Shown piece by piece: positions 25,459 through 34,936 of a stretch of DNA of 64,000 nt (the first letter of the stretch is position 1; each line of letters opens with the position of its first letter). Under the pieces are notes generated by a model. The model did no database searches. It was given only the letters and a program-made list of their open reading frames with translations, and had not been told where the DNA came from. Origin of the DNA: CAZUCE01 sp964619265 (GTDB lineage Bacteria > Planctomycetota > UBA1135 > GCA-002686595); assembly GCA_964619265.1 (NCBI GenBank), contig CAZUCE010000020.1, positions 11,675 to 75,674 on the forward strand, given 5' to 3'. Both the position numbers and the translations under genes were made by a program.

Positions 25459-26568
25459 TTGATCGAAGTCTCCCATCTCACGCGCCGGTTTGGCGCTCAC
25501 CTGGCTGTCGACGACGTCAGCTTCTCTATGGAAGCTGGCGAAGTGTGCGGTCTGTTGGGGCCCAACGGCGCCGGCAAGACGACCGTGATGCGGATCCTGA
25601 CCGGGTATTTGCCGGCCACGCGCGGGTCGATTCGTGTCGAGGGCTTCGATGTCCTGCGTCAGTCCATGGAGGTGCGCCGGCGGATCGGGTACCTGCCCGA
25701 AAACGTGCCGCTGTACCGCGAGCATCGAGTCGAGGAGATGCTGCGCTTTCAGGGCAGGCTGCACGGAATGTCCCGTGGAGACATCAAGAGCCGTAGTGCG
25801 GAGGTGCTCCATCGGGTGGGTTTGACCGAGCGGCGACGCTCAACCGTGGGTGCGCTCTCGCGCGGTCTGCGACAGCGCGCCGGCCTGGCCGTGGCGCTGC
25901 TGCCCAATCCGAAGGTATTGGTGCTCGATGAGCCAACTTCGGGGCTCGACCCGATTCAGCGCATCGAAGTCCGCAAGCTGGTGGAGGAACTGGCCAGCGA
26001 ACACACCGTGTTGATCTCTTCGCACATCCTGGCCGAGGTCGAGGCGGTGTGTCCCAAGGTGGTGATCCTGAACAAGGGACGCGTGGCGGCAAATGGAACG
26101 CTGACCGAGTTGGAAGGGCAACTGGGCGGCGAGCGCTTCGTGCGTTTCGAAGCCGTCGTGGGGGATGCCGAGGCCGCCAGGGGCCAATTGGCTTCCCTTC
26201 CGGGTGTCGATCGCGTCGAGTTGGGAGACAAGGTCGGCATCCACCAGGGCTTCCGGTTGTTTGGCGCTGGAGATCTACGCGAAGACGTCGGAGCGTTGGC
26301 GATGATGCGCCAGTGGGCAGTCCGCGAGCTGTCCTACGAGGCTCCGAGCCTTGAGCGAATTTTTGCGAGCATCGCGCTTGGCGAAGAAGGCACTCCGGCG
26401 GCCGCACCCAAGCCGGCTTCTGCCGCGCCTTCGGCGCCGGCAGCGCCCAGCGAATCCGGGGGGCTCCAGCTCGACGTGAGCGAGGCCAGTGCGGCTCCGG
26501 CTGCGGAGCAGCCCAAGCCCAGCGCGCGAACGCTCAATCCTTTCGAGAACTTCGGAGGCGGCGCCTGA
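25459..26568 (+). CDS. ABC transporter ATP-binding protein (GldA-like)
   Basis: Cytoplasmic ATPase subunit of 369 residues. Walker A is GPNGAGKTT, the signature is LSRGLRQRAGLAVALL, Walker B LVLDEPTSGLDP, and the switch His lies in SSHILAEVEAV. Residues 1-230 form the nucleotide-binding domain. The tail after about residue 310 is Ala/Pro-rich and disordered and ends NPFENFGGGA. I choose the TTG at 25459 because it gives the typical IEVSHLTRRFGAHLAV opening; the frame runs up to 25330 without conservation. It is first in a four-gene unit with permease, GldG-like and DUF4340 genes. The substrate is unknown. Confidence 0.9.
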   Translation: MIEVSHLTRRFGAHLAVDDVSFSMEAGEVCGLLGPNGAGKTTVMRILTGYLPATRGSIRVEGFDVLRQSMEVRRRIGYLPENVPLYREHRVEEMLRFQGRLHGMSRGDIKSRSAEVLHRVGLTERRRSTVGALSRGLRQRAGLAVALLPNPKVLVLDEPTSGLDPIQRIEVRKLVEELASEHTVLISSHILAEVEAVCPKVVILNKGRVAANGTLTELEGQLGGERFVRFEAVVGDAEAARGQLASLPGVDRVELGDKVGIHQGFRLFGAGDLREDVGALAMMRQWAVRELSYEAPSLERIFASIALGEEGTPAAAPKPASAAPSAPAAPSESGGLQLDVSEASAAPAAEQPKPSARTLNPFENFGGGA

Positions 26569-26584
26569 GGCCCGAGCAAGAACC

Positions 26585-27340
26585 ATGAAAGGACTCACCG
26601 CGATCACCCGGCGCGAATTGGCCGGGCTGTTCCTTCAGCCGCTGGCCTGGGTGCTGTTGTGCCTGGCGCTCTTGATGCAGGGATTCTTCCTGACGTTGTT
26701 TCTGGAACAAAGCGGGGGCGACGTACGTTCGGCGTTGCTGTCGGGTTTCGGGAACTTCAATTTCTGGATCCTGACGATGCTGCTCGCGCCACTTTTGACC
26801 ATGCGAATGATCTCCGAGGAGTCCCGGTCTGGACTGCTTGAGTTCCTTCTGACGGCGCCGGTCAGCGACTTTGCCGTCGTGCTAGGCAAGCAGTTCGCCG
26901 CGACCGCGTTCTTCGCGATTCTGTGGAGCTCGACCCTGTTCTTCGCGGTTGGCGCGGCTTGGCTCGGCGCCGAAATCGACTGGGCTCAGGTCTTGGTCGG
27001 TTACAGCGGAGCTGTGCTGGTCTCTTCGCTGTTTTGCGCGATTGGGTTGTTCACCTCGTCGCTGACGCAAACGCCGGTCCTGGCTGCATTCCTGGCCTTC
27101 TTGATCGGGCTTGCGATGATGGTGTTGCCCGGAGTCTTGGCCCAGTATTGGACGCGGTCTTGGGGCTTGGATGATCAGTGGTTGGCTGCGGTGACGACCA
27201 AATTCGATCTCAGCCAGCGCTACATGAACTCGTTCTTGCTCGGGGCGGTGGACACCGGCCATGTCGTGTTCTTTCTGACCTGGATTGGGTTGTTTGTGTT
27301 CCTGTCGGTTCGACTCCTGGAGATGCGGCGATGGCGGTAG
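26585..27340 (+). CDS. ABC transporter permease (GldF/ABC-2 type)
   Basis: A 251-residue inner-membrane protein with about six hydrophobic segments, among them LAWVLLCLALLMQGFFLTLF, FWILTMLLAPLLTMRMI and AAFLAFLIGLAMMVLPGVL. The block TMRMISEESRSGLLEFLLTAPVSD is very typical of ABC-2 permeases (positions about 75-98). It begins 17 bp after the ATPase and overlaps the GldG-like gene by 10 bp. It forms the channel of the transporter with the ATPase. In Bacteroidota, GldA/F/G are linked to gliding; no gliding genes are seen here. Confidence 0.9.
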   Translation: MKGLTAITRRELAGLFLQPLAWVLLCLALLMQGFFLTLFLEQSGGDVRSALLSGFGNFNFWILTMLLAPLLTMRMISEESRSGLLEFLLTAPVSDFAVVLGKQFAATAFFAILWSSTLFFAVGAAWLGAEIDWAQVLVGYSGAVLVSSLFCAIGLFTSSLTQTPVLAAFLAFLIGLAMMVLPGVLAQYWTRSWGLDDQWLAAVTTKFDLSQRYMNSFLLGAVDTGHVVFFLTWIGLFVFLSVRLLEMRRWR

Positions 27341-28941
27341 AAAACAAGGCCCAAGAAGTCGCTCCGCTGCCCGGCGGGCGTGGCGTGACCCGCTGGACCC
27401 GCACCTCTTTGGGTGTGCAGGTCACGCTGGTGGTCCTGCTCGGGATCGCGGTGGCGGCTCTTTTGATCCACGTGTTCGATCGCAGCGCCCTGCGAGCGCG
27501 AGCGGACCTCACGGTGGATGGCCGCAACAGCCTCGATCCGCAGACCGTTCTGTTGCTCAAGAGCTTGCCGGGGACGGTCGAGGTGGACCTGTTCATGCGT
27601 CCGCCGAACGACTACCTGCAAGGGGTTTGGAGGGAGGCGGTGCAGCGCGCCAACGACCTCCTCTTGGTTGCCCGCGAGGCCGCTCCCGGCAGCGTTTTTC
27701 GTCGCCAACACGATCTCAGCGACTTTGCCGCCGTCGAAACTCGGTTCGAGGAGTTAGGCGTGGAGCCGGCTTCGCTTCGAACGCAGACCCCCTTCGGGGA
27801 TCTGCTGGCCGCGGCCGTGGTGAGCCTCGGGGATCGGCGAACCGTGTTGCGTTTCTTGCCCGACGGCGGCGACGCGGATTGGGGCGACGGCGGTCAACGC
27901 AGCATGCCTCGCATCCTGTCTTGGCGCGGCGAAGAGGCCTTCGCCGAAGCCTTGGCCAAAATCTCGACGACGGATCGCCCGCGCGCCTACTTCTCGGTTG
28001 GACACGGGGAGGCGAGTTTCCTTGCGCCCGACCTCGACTTTGGCAAGTCGGTCACGGCCCTGGCGGAAGACCTCAGCAGCGAAGGCTACGAGCTTGCTGA
28101 ATGGGAAGTTGAGACCGTCGGTCCGGTTCCGGACGACGCGGACCTGCTGATCGTGGGGGCGCCCCGCGAGCCCTACTCGGACGCAGGCATCACCGCGCTG
28201 CGCGCCTATTTGGCACGCGGCGGCCGGGTTTTGCTTGCGGCGCCGGAGCGCTACGTCGAAGACGATCCACTGTTTCCCTTGCTCACCGAGCACGGGATGT
28301 TGGCCCGGCGTGGGATCGTGACCCAGGCCATTGTTGATCCAAGCACCGGCCGCAGGCTGGATGGCGACCCGAAGTGTGTCTTGATTCGATCCTCGGGCAA
28401 AGACACCTCTTCCAGCCACCCGGTGACGCGGCTTCTGTGGGAGCGCGACCGCGATCTCCTCGTGAACTTCTCGCGCAGCTTTGGGCGTGGGACGCCGCCC
28501 GAACACGGCCTTTTGTTCGACCTGGTGGCCACTCCGGTGGGGTGCTGGCTGGATCTGCCCGGTGCGGACGGCTTGCTCGACTTCCGCTACGACGGCAATA
28601 CCGAGGAGCGCGGGCAATTCCGCTTGGCCATGGCGGCGACCTGGCCTGCAAAGAACTCGACCGGCGAGACCATTGAGGGGCGCTTGATCGGGATACCCGG
28701 CCCGGGGCTGATCGAGGATCGCTTGTTTACCTACAACCGCGAATTCGCGTTGTCCGCCATCGACTGGCTCGCGGACCGCTCGTTCCGAGTGCGCATTCCC
28801 GGCCGCGATCCGTTCCGTTCGACCCTGGATTTGGCCCGCGATCAGCGCGCCGGCACGTTCCTCTCGCTGATGCGCTTCGCGCTGCCGCTCGCCTCCCTTG
28901 GATTGGGGCTGCTGCTCTTCTTCTTCCGCCGGCGGCAATAG
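27331..28941 (+). CDS. GldG-like ABC transporter auxiliary protein
   Basis: A 536-residue membrane protein. It has one transmembrane segment near the N-terminus (VQVTLVVLLGIAVAALLIHV) and one at the C-terminus (FALPLASLGLGLLLFFF). The domain between matches the ABC_transp_aux/GldG fold: LTVDGRNSLDPQTVLLLKSL, FSVGHGEASF and ADLLIVGAPREPYSDAGI followed by LRAYLARGGRVLLAA. The ATG at 27331 overlaps the permease gene by 10 bp, implying translational coupling. The extracytoplasmic domain probably binds a ligand or a partner; the transported substrate is not known. Confidence 0.85.
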   Translation: MAVENKAQEVAPLPGGRGVTRWTRTSLGVQVTLVVLLGIAVAALLIHVFDRSALRARADLTVDGRNSLDPQTVLLLKSLPGTVEVDLFMRPPNDYLQGVWREAVQRANDLLLVAREAAPGSVFRRQHDLSDFAAVETRFEELGVEPASLRTQTPFGDLLAAAVVSLGDRRTVLRFLPDGGDADWGDGGQRSMPRILSWRGEEAFAEALAKISTTDRPRAYFSVGHGEASFLAPDLDFGKSVTALAEDLSSEGYELAEWEVETVGPVPDDADLLIVGAPREPYSDAGITALRAYLARGGRVLLAAPERYVEDDPLFPLLTEHGMLARRGIVTQAIVDPSTGRRLDGDPKCVLIRSSGKDTSSSHPVTRLLWERDRDLLVNFSRSFGRGTPPEHGLLFDLVATPVGCWLDLPGADGLLDFRYDGNTEERGQFRLAMAATWPAKNSTGETIEGRLIGIPGPGLIEDRLFTYNREFALSAIDWLADRSFRVRIPGRDPFRSTLDLARDQRAGTFLSLMRFALPLASLGLGLLLFFFRRRQ

Positions 28942-28999
28942 CGCGCGACTGCTTTTGGGCTAGCCAACTCGAACCTCTTTCGACCCCAACTCCGAATCC

Positions 29000-30892
29000 G
29001 TGCAAGCGAAACGACTCCTGCTCCTACTCGTCCTAGTCACCGGGCTCGGACTCCTCGCTTGGCGCGTGGGCGAGAGTGAAATCGCACCCCAGGTGCTCGG
29101 TTCGCGCAAGCTCGCGCCGCAGATCGAGTCTTCGCGGATTACGAAGTTGGTCGTGGATCGACCGGCGACCTCGGATCGTTTCGACATCGAACGCGACGCC
29201 CGCGGAACCTGGCTATTGACGGAACCCGTAGTTTGGCAAGCCGAATCCGGCATCGTGCGCGGGCTGGTCGACAACATTCGCAATTTGCCCGCCGAGGTAA
29301 TCGAGGGGATCGACGAGGTCGAAGCCGAGCTGAGCCCGGGTTTGATTCGACTTGAGATCACCGAGCGTGTCGGGGATCGAGACAAGCACTGGCTGGTGCG
29401 TGTGGGACGGCTGGACCTGGGCGAGGACCGAGTGTTTTGCGCCGTCAGTGAACTCGACGCGAACGGCGAGCCGGTCGCGACCGAACAGGGTCCACAAATC
29501 CTGCGCGTCCCGCGTCCGATCTTCGACACGCCGATGATGGGTTACGACCACTTCCGGTCCCGTCGATTGGTCGAATTCGAGCCGACCCAAGTGATTGCGA
29601 TCCGGCGCCGCGGCGCCCTTTCGCCTCCGAGCACCCGGATCGGTCCGGATCTGGTCAATGGCCCGAAGTACGTGGCCGAACTGGATTGCACGATCGAAGC
29701 TTCCGGCGCGCAATGGCTGGCTACTTCGCCGTTCTCGGCTCGCCTTGAGCCGGGGTTGGTTCACGCTTACTTGCTGGTGTTCTCCCAGCTCCGTGCCTCG
29801 GAGTTCATCAGCGACAATCCGGTTCGTCTCGACCCTTACGGCTTCGATCCGCCCTGGTTCGAAGTCGAGATCGATCTGGGCGACGACAATCCGATCGTGG
29901 TCGAGTTCGGATCGGAGTCCAGCCTGTCCGACCGTGCACCGGGTCAGCGGGTTTGGTACACGCGTCTGAAGGGGCTCCCCAACGTGTTTACGATCCGGCC
30001 GGGCTCGATCTACACCTTCGCGCAACCGCTGGAGGAGATGATCGATGCCAACCTGTTTCAAGCGCGACGCCCAGACATTCGCAGCTTTGAGCTGGTTCAC
30101 GGGGACAGCGGGCTGCGGTTCGACCGGACCGGCTCCCAGAACTTTGCGGTGCGCGAGCCGGGTTCCAGGGAACAAACCGCGCTGCCCGCCGATCAGGGCA
30201 AGACCGAAGATCTGCTGGCGCGACTGGAGTCAGCGTCGTCCGCAACGCTGCTTCCGCTAGAGGACAGCTACACGCCCGTTGGTGAACTTCGGCTCGGGAT
30301 CGCAGATGACTCGGAGCACGTGGTCCAGTTTGCGGAGCGAATCGAGTACCTCGGCATCGAGGGAATTCCGGTTCGGCGCCAGGGCGAGCAAGTGTGGGGA
30401 CTGTGCCTCGACGATCTAGATGTGGCCGCGCAGGGCCGCCCGGAGGAGTATCTGAGCCGCCTCGCGTTTGATCTGCCCGAGCACGAGCTGCACTGGATCG
30501 AATTGGAAGGGCTCGGGCGCGAACGGCGCTGGATCCGCAACACCCGCACAGGAGTTTGGCAGCCGAAGGGTGTTGCCGCCGAGGATCGCGAGTTTTCCCT
30601 GTTGGTCGACCGGCTGATTTCACCGAGGGTGCGCGATTGGCGCATGGACTTGGCTCCGGAGGATGTCCTGCCGGACGCGCAAGAAGTCTTGGCTTCCGCC
30701 ACCGAGGCTCCGTTGGTGTCGATGCGGCTAGCCTGCGATCGCCGCGGATTCGAGCCGCTGATCGAGCTGGTGCCCGGCACGAACGAAGAGGGCGAGCGGG
30801 TGAGTTATCTGATCTACGAGGGGCGTGTGGGAGAGGCCTCTCCCGAGCTGTTTGAGGAGCTCCAGGGGCTGCTCTTGCTGGTCGGGCGCTGA
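29000..30892 (+). CDS. DUF4340 domain protein of the GldG-type ABC block
   Basis: A 630-residue protein with an N-terminal hydrophobic anchor or signal (RLLLLLVLVTGLGLLAW) and a large, beta-rich exported part containing repeated elements of the DUF4340 type (ITKLVVDRPATSDRFDIERD, GTWLLTEPV, then ADSGIVRGLVDNIRNL-like). DUF4340 proteins usually follow GldA/F/G-type transporter genes, as here. The start codon is GTG at 29000, 58 bp after the GldG-like gene. Function: unknown partner of the transporter, on the outer face of the inner membrane. Confidence 0.85.
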   Translation: MQAKRLLLLLVLVTGLGLLAWRVGESEIAPQVLGSRKLAPQIESSRITKLVVDRPATSDRFDIERDARGTWLLTEPVVWQAESGIVRGLVDNIRNLPAEVIEGIDEVEAELSPGLIRLEITERVGDRDKHWLVRVGRLDLGEDRVFCAVSELDANGEPVATEQGPQILRVPRPIFDTPMMGYDHFRSRRLVEFEPTQVIAIRRRGALSPPSTRIGPDLVNGPKYVAELDCTIEASGAQWLATSPFSARLEPGLVHAYLLVFSQLRASEFISDNPVRLDPYGFDPPWFEVEIDLGDDNPIVVEFGSESSLSDRAPGQRVWYTRLKGLPNVFTIRPGSIYTFAQPLEEMIDANLFQARRPDIRSFELVHGDSGLRFDRTGSQNFAVREPGSREQTALPADQGKTEDLLARLESASSATLLPLEDSYTPVGELRLGIADDSEHVVQFAERIEYLGIEGIPVRRQGEQVWGLCLDDLDVAAQGRPEEYLSRLAFDLPEHELHWIELEGLGRERRWIRNTRTGVWQPKGVAAEDREFSLLVDRLISPRVRDWRMDLAPEDVLPDAQEVLASATEAPLVSMRLACDRRGFEPLIELVPGTNEEGERVSYLIYEGRVGEASPELFEELQGLLLLVGR

Positions 30893-30995
30893 GGGGGAGC
30901 GGGCGGCGGGCCCCGGGCCCGAAATGGCTCGCCTGGAGGCGGCTCGGTTGGCACCCTAACAGGTCCAGAACGCCCCTTCCGCGTTCGGTCTCCCC

Positions 30996-33575
30996 ATGGT
31001 CGACCCCTCCGATTTCCCTGCCCGCGATGGCGCCTCCTCCGGGCCGCGTCCTTCCGACCGCCTGCCCGGGTCCGATCCAGGACTCCCCGACGAGCTCGTT
31101 CCGAAGCCAGCTTCGGGGAGTTCGCGTCGCCTTCGCAAGGTCAGCGGCGTGATGCAGGTGATCGATCGCCTGCGGGCCCACCCGGAGCTGCGCGATCGCT
31201 TTACAACCTGGCACACCGAGCCTGCGCGTGCCGCTCAAACGGCGCCGTTGCCTTCGCGGCTTGCGCCGCAGCTTGCCGAGCTCCTGCGGTCCAGCGGTCG
31301 CGAGGAGCTTTACCTCCATCAAGCCGAAGCGGTCGATCTGGCGCTCGCCGGTCACGACGTACTGATAGCGACCCCAACCGCTTCGGGCAAAACGATTGCC
31401 TACACCCTCCCGGTGCTCCAGCGGCTGCTCGAAACCCGCGGTCGCTCGCGTTCGATTTGGCTGTTCCCTACCAAGGCGCTTAGCCAGGACCAGTCGTCGG
31501 GGTTGAACGGTCTGCTCCATTCTTTGGCGGCGAGCGTGCCCGAGCTGGAGGGTCTGCACTCGTTCACCTACGACGGGGATACACCGCCGAGCGTGCGGCG
31601 CACCCTGCGCGAGCGCGGGGATATCGTGCTCACCAATCCGTGGATGCTGCACTCGGGGATCCTGCCGAATCACGCCAAGTGGGCCGAGCTCTTCCGGGAT
31701 CTTGAATTTGTCGTCATCGACGAGGTGCACACCCTATCGGGGGTGTTCGGATCCAGCGTGGCCAATGTGCTGCGGCGCCTGGTTCGCATCGCGCGGTTCT
31801 ACGGCGCCAACCCGAAGTTCCTGTTGTCCTCGGCCACCGTGCGGGATCCGGCCGGTCACGGGCGGACCCTGATCGGACGCGAGGTGAGCGTTGTCACCCA
31901 GGACGGCTCTCCGGCCGGCGAGCGGGCGTTTGGTGTGTACGAGCCGCCGTTGCTGAACCCCGTGGCAGGCTTGAGGGCGAACGCCCTTGAGGAAGCTCGC
32001 AAGCTGGCCGACGTTGCGGTGGGTCCCGGACACCAGACCATCTTCTTCTGCAATCGCAGGACTTCCGTCGAAGTGCTAACCCGCTATCTGAAGGAAGGCG
32101 CGAAGCGCCTGGGGCTTGCGCCTGAAGAAATCCGCGGCTATCGCGGTGGCTATCTGCCGCTGCTGCGCCGGGAGATCGAAGAGGGACTACGAACCGGAGA
32201 GGTGAAGGTGGTGGTGACCACCAACGCGCTCGAACTTGGCATCGACATCGGCAAGCTCGACGTCGCGGTTTTGGTGGGCTATCCCGGCAGTCAAGCCTCG
32301 TTCTGGCAGCGTGCGGGCCGCGTGGGTCGGCGCGGTGGAGGTTCGCTGGTTGTGATGATCGCCCAGTCCGATCCGATCGACCGCTACTTGGCTGGGCATC
32401 CGCAATTCCTGTTCGAGGCACCGCGGGAAGAGCTCGGACTCGACCCCGACAATCTGGTCATCCTCTCAGAGCAGCTTAAGTGCGCCGCTTTCGAGCTTCC
32501 CTTCCAAGCGCACGACGACGCGGCGGGCGAGCCACAGGTCACCGACTTTGGAGACCATCCTCACTTGGTTGAAGTGCTCGACTACCTGGCGGAGGAAGCT
32601 GGGCTGTTGCACGCACGGCCGGACCCCGAACGGGGCGACGCAAGGAGCTGGTACTGGATGGCCGACGCCTATCCGGCTCAGGCGGTTTCCTTGGCCGGCG
32701 GCGAGCCGGACAACGTGTTGGTGCTCGACACCGAGACCGGCAAAGCTCTGGGCGAAGTCGATCGCGAAGGTTCGATCGTCGCGGTACACGAGGGCGCGAT
32801 CTATCAGGTCGAAGGCGAAACCTGGAAGATCGAACGCTTCGATTACACGAACCGACGGGCCTACGCGCGCGCGGTGAAGAGCGATTATTTCACCGATGCC
32901 CAAACCGACACCGATGTACGCGTGCTACGACTCGAGGAGCGGATGGGGCGCGGCCGTGCGGGTCATCCGGAGCTTGAGGATGTCTCTTGCTGGCGCGGCG
33001 AGGTGCACGTCACGACCCTCGCCACCTTATACAAGAAGATCCGCTTCTATACCCGTGAGAACGTCGGCGCCGAGGACATCGACCTGCCCGCGGAAGAAAT
33101 CGATACCGAGGCGTTCATCCTGACGATTTCCGAATCAACCGCCTCGGATCTGCAGTTGCATGCTGGAAATCGTGGAGCGGCTTGGAGTGCGGTCGGAGCT
33201 CTGATCCGCCGAGTGGCGCCCCTTTACCTGCGCTGCCAGCCCCAGGATCTCGGACTCAGTTCCCAGGTGAAGTCGCCGCACTTCGATCGACCCGCCATCT
33301 ATCTGTACGACCGCGTGCAGGGCGGCGTGGGTTTGTCAGCCAAGTTTTTCGGCGTGGCCGGGGACGTGTTGCTCGCTGCTTTGGCCGTGGTCGAGCGCTG
33401 CGGCTGCGCGGCGGGTTGTCCGGCCTGTGTCGGTCCGCTCGAGGAGGTCGGGCCGCTCGGCAAATCGACGGCCCTCGACATTTTGCGTCATCTGACTTCT
33501 GCTCCGCTGCGTTCTATAGACCTCGATGGATTGGCGGCGAGCGAACAAGCGCATAGCGCGAGCGAATCGGGATGA
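30996..33575 (+). CDS. mrfA: DEAD/DEAH-box DNA helicase, MrfA (YprA) family
   Basis: An 859-residue superfamily 2 helicase. The core shows motif I ATPTASGKT, motif II VIDEVHTLSG, motif III LSSATVRDP and motif VI QRAGRVGRRG. The C-terminal third carries the DUF1998-type zinc site with four Cys in CGCAAGCPACVG. In Bacillus subtilis, MrfA and the nuclease MrfB act together in a mitomycin C damage repair pathway independent of UvrABC; here the partner gene overlaps the stop by ATGA, so the same pairing is conserved. The N-terminal 45 residues are Pro/Ser-rich and may not be conserved, so a later start cannot be excluded. Confidence 0.9.
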   Translation: MVDPSDFPARDGASSGPRPSDRLPGSDPGLPDELVPKPASGSSRRLRKVSGVMQVIDRLRAHPELRDRFTTWHTEPARAAQTAPLPSRLAPQLAELLRSSGREELYLHQAEAVDLALAGHDVLIATPTASGKTIAYTLPVLQRLLETRGRSRSIWLFPTKALSQDQSSGLNGLLHSLAASVPELEGLHSFTYDGDTPPSVRRTLRERGDIVLTNPWMLHSGILPNHAKWAELFRDLEFVVIDEVHTLSGVFGSSVANVLRRLVRIARFYGANPKFLLSSATVRDPAGHGRTLIGREVSVVTQDGSPAGERAFGVYEPPLLNPVAGLRANALEEARKLADVAVGPGHQTIFFCNRRTSVEVLTRYLKEGAKRLGLAPEEIRGYRGGYLPLLRREIEEGLRTGEVKVVVTTNALELGIDIGKLDVAVLVGYPGSQASFWQRAGRVGRRGGGSLVVMIAQSDPIDRYLAGHPQFLFEAPREELGLDPDNLVILSEQLKCAAFELPFQAHDDAAGEPQVTDFGDHPHLVEVLDYLAEEAGLLHARPDPERGDARSWYWMADAYPAQAVSLAGGEPDNVLVLDTETGKALGEVDREGSIVAVHEGAIYQVEGETWKIERFDYTNRRAYARAVKSDYFTDAQTDTDVRVLRLEERMGRGRAGHPELEDVSCWRGEVHVTTLATLYKKIRFYTRENVGAEDIDLPAEEIDTEAFILTISESTASDLQLHAGNRGAAWSAVGALIRRVAPLYLRCQPQDLGLSSQVKSPHFDRPAIYLYDRVQGGVGLSAKFFGVAGDVLLAALAVVERCGCAAGCPACVGPLEEVGPLGKSTALDILRHLTSAPLRSIDLDGLAASEQAHSASESG

Positions 33576-34936
33576 CCGAGAGCTTCGCTCAGCGCCTGGC
33601 GCGCCTGCGCCGGGAGGTTCCGCGCTCCGTGGCTTCTTCCGAGCCCGAGGCTTCGATCGAAGCTCCCGGGGAGTCGATTCCGGAGGCCGAGTCGCTGGCA
33701 AAACCCCCCGCGCGATTGGGGCTAGGGGAGCTGGACCGTGAGTTGCTCGGCCGGCGCCTGGAGCCGGTGGCAACCGGCCACGAACGAACCCTGGGGGCGC
33801 CGGAGCGCCTGGTGCCGTTCGCGACGGATGTTTCGATTCGTACCGATCGCCGGGATATTCGGGAGACCCACGGAGCGGGGCGCTTCGAGCAGGCGCTCGG
33901 CGTTGACTCGGCCAGCTTGGCGCGACTGGGACTCGACCCGGCCCTGGAGCACTTGGACCTAGCCCGGGCGGTTTACCTCGATATCGAAACGACTGGACTC
34001 TCCGGCGGCGCGGGGAGTTATCCGTTTTTGGTCGCGCTCGGTGGATTCGAAGGCGATTCGTTTTGCGTGTCTCAGTTGTTTTTGGAGAGCCCTGCGGGCG
34101 AGCCCGAGATGCTGCGCGAGGTGGCGCGCCGGATCGCGGCCTCCAGCGGGCTGGTGAGCTTCTTCGGCAAGTCGTTCGACCGCCACCGGCTTGAGGACAA
34201 GATGCGTCAGCACGGGGTGGCGCCACCGTTTGCACAGCTGCCGCATCTGGATCTGTACCACCCCTGTCGCCGGCTCTATGGGCGTAGCTTCGGAAATGGG
34301 CGATTGCAGACTCTGGAGCGTCATCTGCTGGGCTTCGAGCGCGAAAATGACCTTTCGGGCGCGTTCGCGCCGGCAGCCTGGTTCGATCTCCTGGCCGGGC
34401 GCGCGCACCTTCTGGAGGCGGTTTTCCATCACAATCTGCTCGACGTGTACTCCCTGGCGCTGCTCGCCGCGCACGTGGGCGACGCGGAGCGCGAACAGGA
34501 TCAGGACGGCCAGCCTTTGCCCGGACCGCCGCTGCGGCGCGCGATGGGACTCGCGACGATTGCCGCGCGCCGGCGCGACCGGGCGACCCAGGCCGTGTGG
34601 CTTGAGCGAGCGGTGAGTCGCTGCGAAGGCGATGCCGACGAGCCGACCCATCGCATGCTGGCCCTAGAGCTTGCCGGCGTCCGGCGGCAACTTGGCGAGG
34701 TGGAGGTGGCCTTGGAAACCTGGCGCAAGCTAGCGCGCGGCCACGACCGGATTGCGGCGCTGGCTCGCTTGGAGGAGGGCAAGCTGCTAACGCGCCGCGC
34801 GGCGACGCGGCCGAACGGACTTGACGCCCTACGCGAAGCTCGCGGCCGGGTCTTGCATGTGCTGTCCGAACCGGAACGTTCGCGCGTGCTGTCCGATCTA
34901 GACAGCCGGCTGATGCGCTGGGCAAATTCCAGTTAG
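33572..34936 (+). CDS. mrfB: RNase H-like exonuclease, MrfB (YprB) family
   Basis: A 454-residue protein with a DnaQ-like (DEDD) nuclease domain at about residues 130-310: the first motif is YLDIETTGLSGGAGSY, followed by FGKSFDRHRLED and the third motif HHNLLDVYSLALL. The last 130 residues look like a helical tetratricopeptide-type tail. The start overlaps the helicase stop (ATGA), which together with the helicase identity gives strong support to MrfB. The N-terminal 60 residues are charged and disordered. The end overlaps the convergent purN by four bases. Confidence 0.9.
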   Translation: MTESFAQRLARLRREVPRSVASSEPEASIEAPGESIPEAESLAKPPARLGLGELDRELLGRRLEPVATGHERTLGAPERLVPFATDVSIRTDRRDIRETHGAGRFEQALGVDSASLARLGLDPALEHLDLARAVYLDIETTGLSGGAGSYPFLVALGGFEGDSFCVSQLFLESPAGEPEMLREVARRIAASSGLVSFFGKSFDRHRLEDKMRQHGVAPPFAQLPHLDLYHPCRRLYGRSFGNGRLQTLERHLLGFERENDLSGAFAPAAWFDLLAGRAHLLEAVFHHNLLDVYSLALLAAHVGDAEREQDQDGQPLPGPPLRRAMGLATIAARRRDRATQAVWLERAVSRCEGDADEPTHRMLALELAGVRRQLGEVEVALETWRKLARGHDRIAALARLEEGKLLTRRAATRPNGLDALREARGRVLHVLSEPERSRVLSDLDSRLMRWANSS

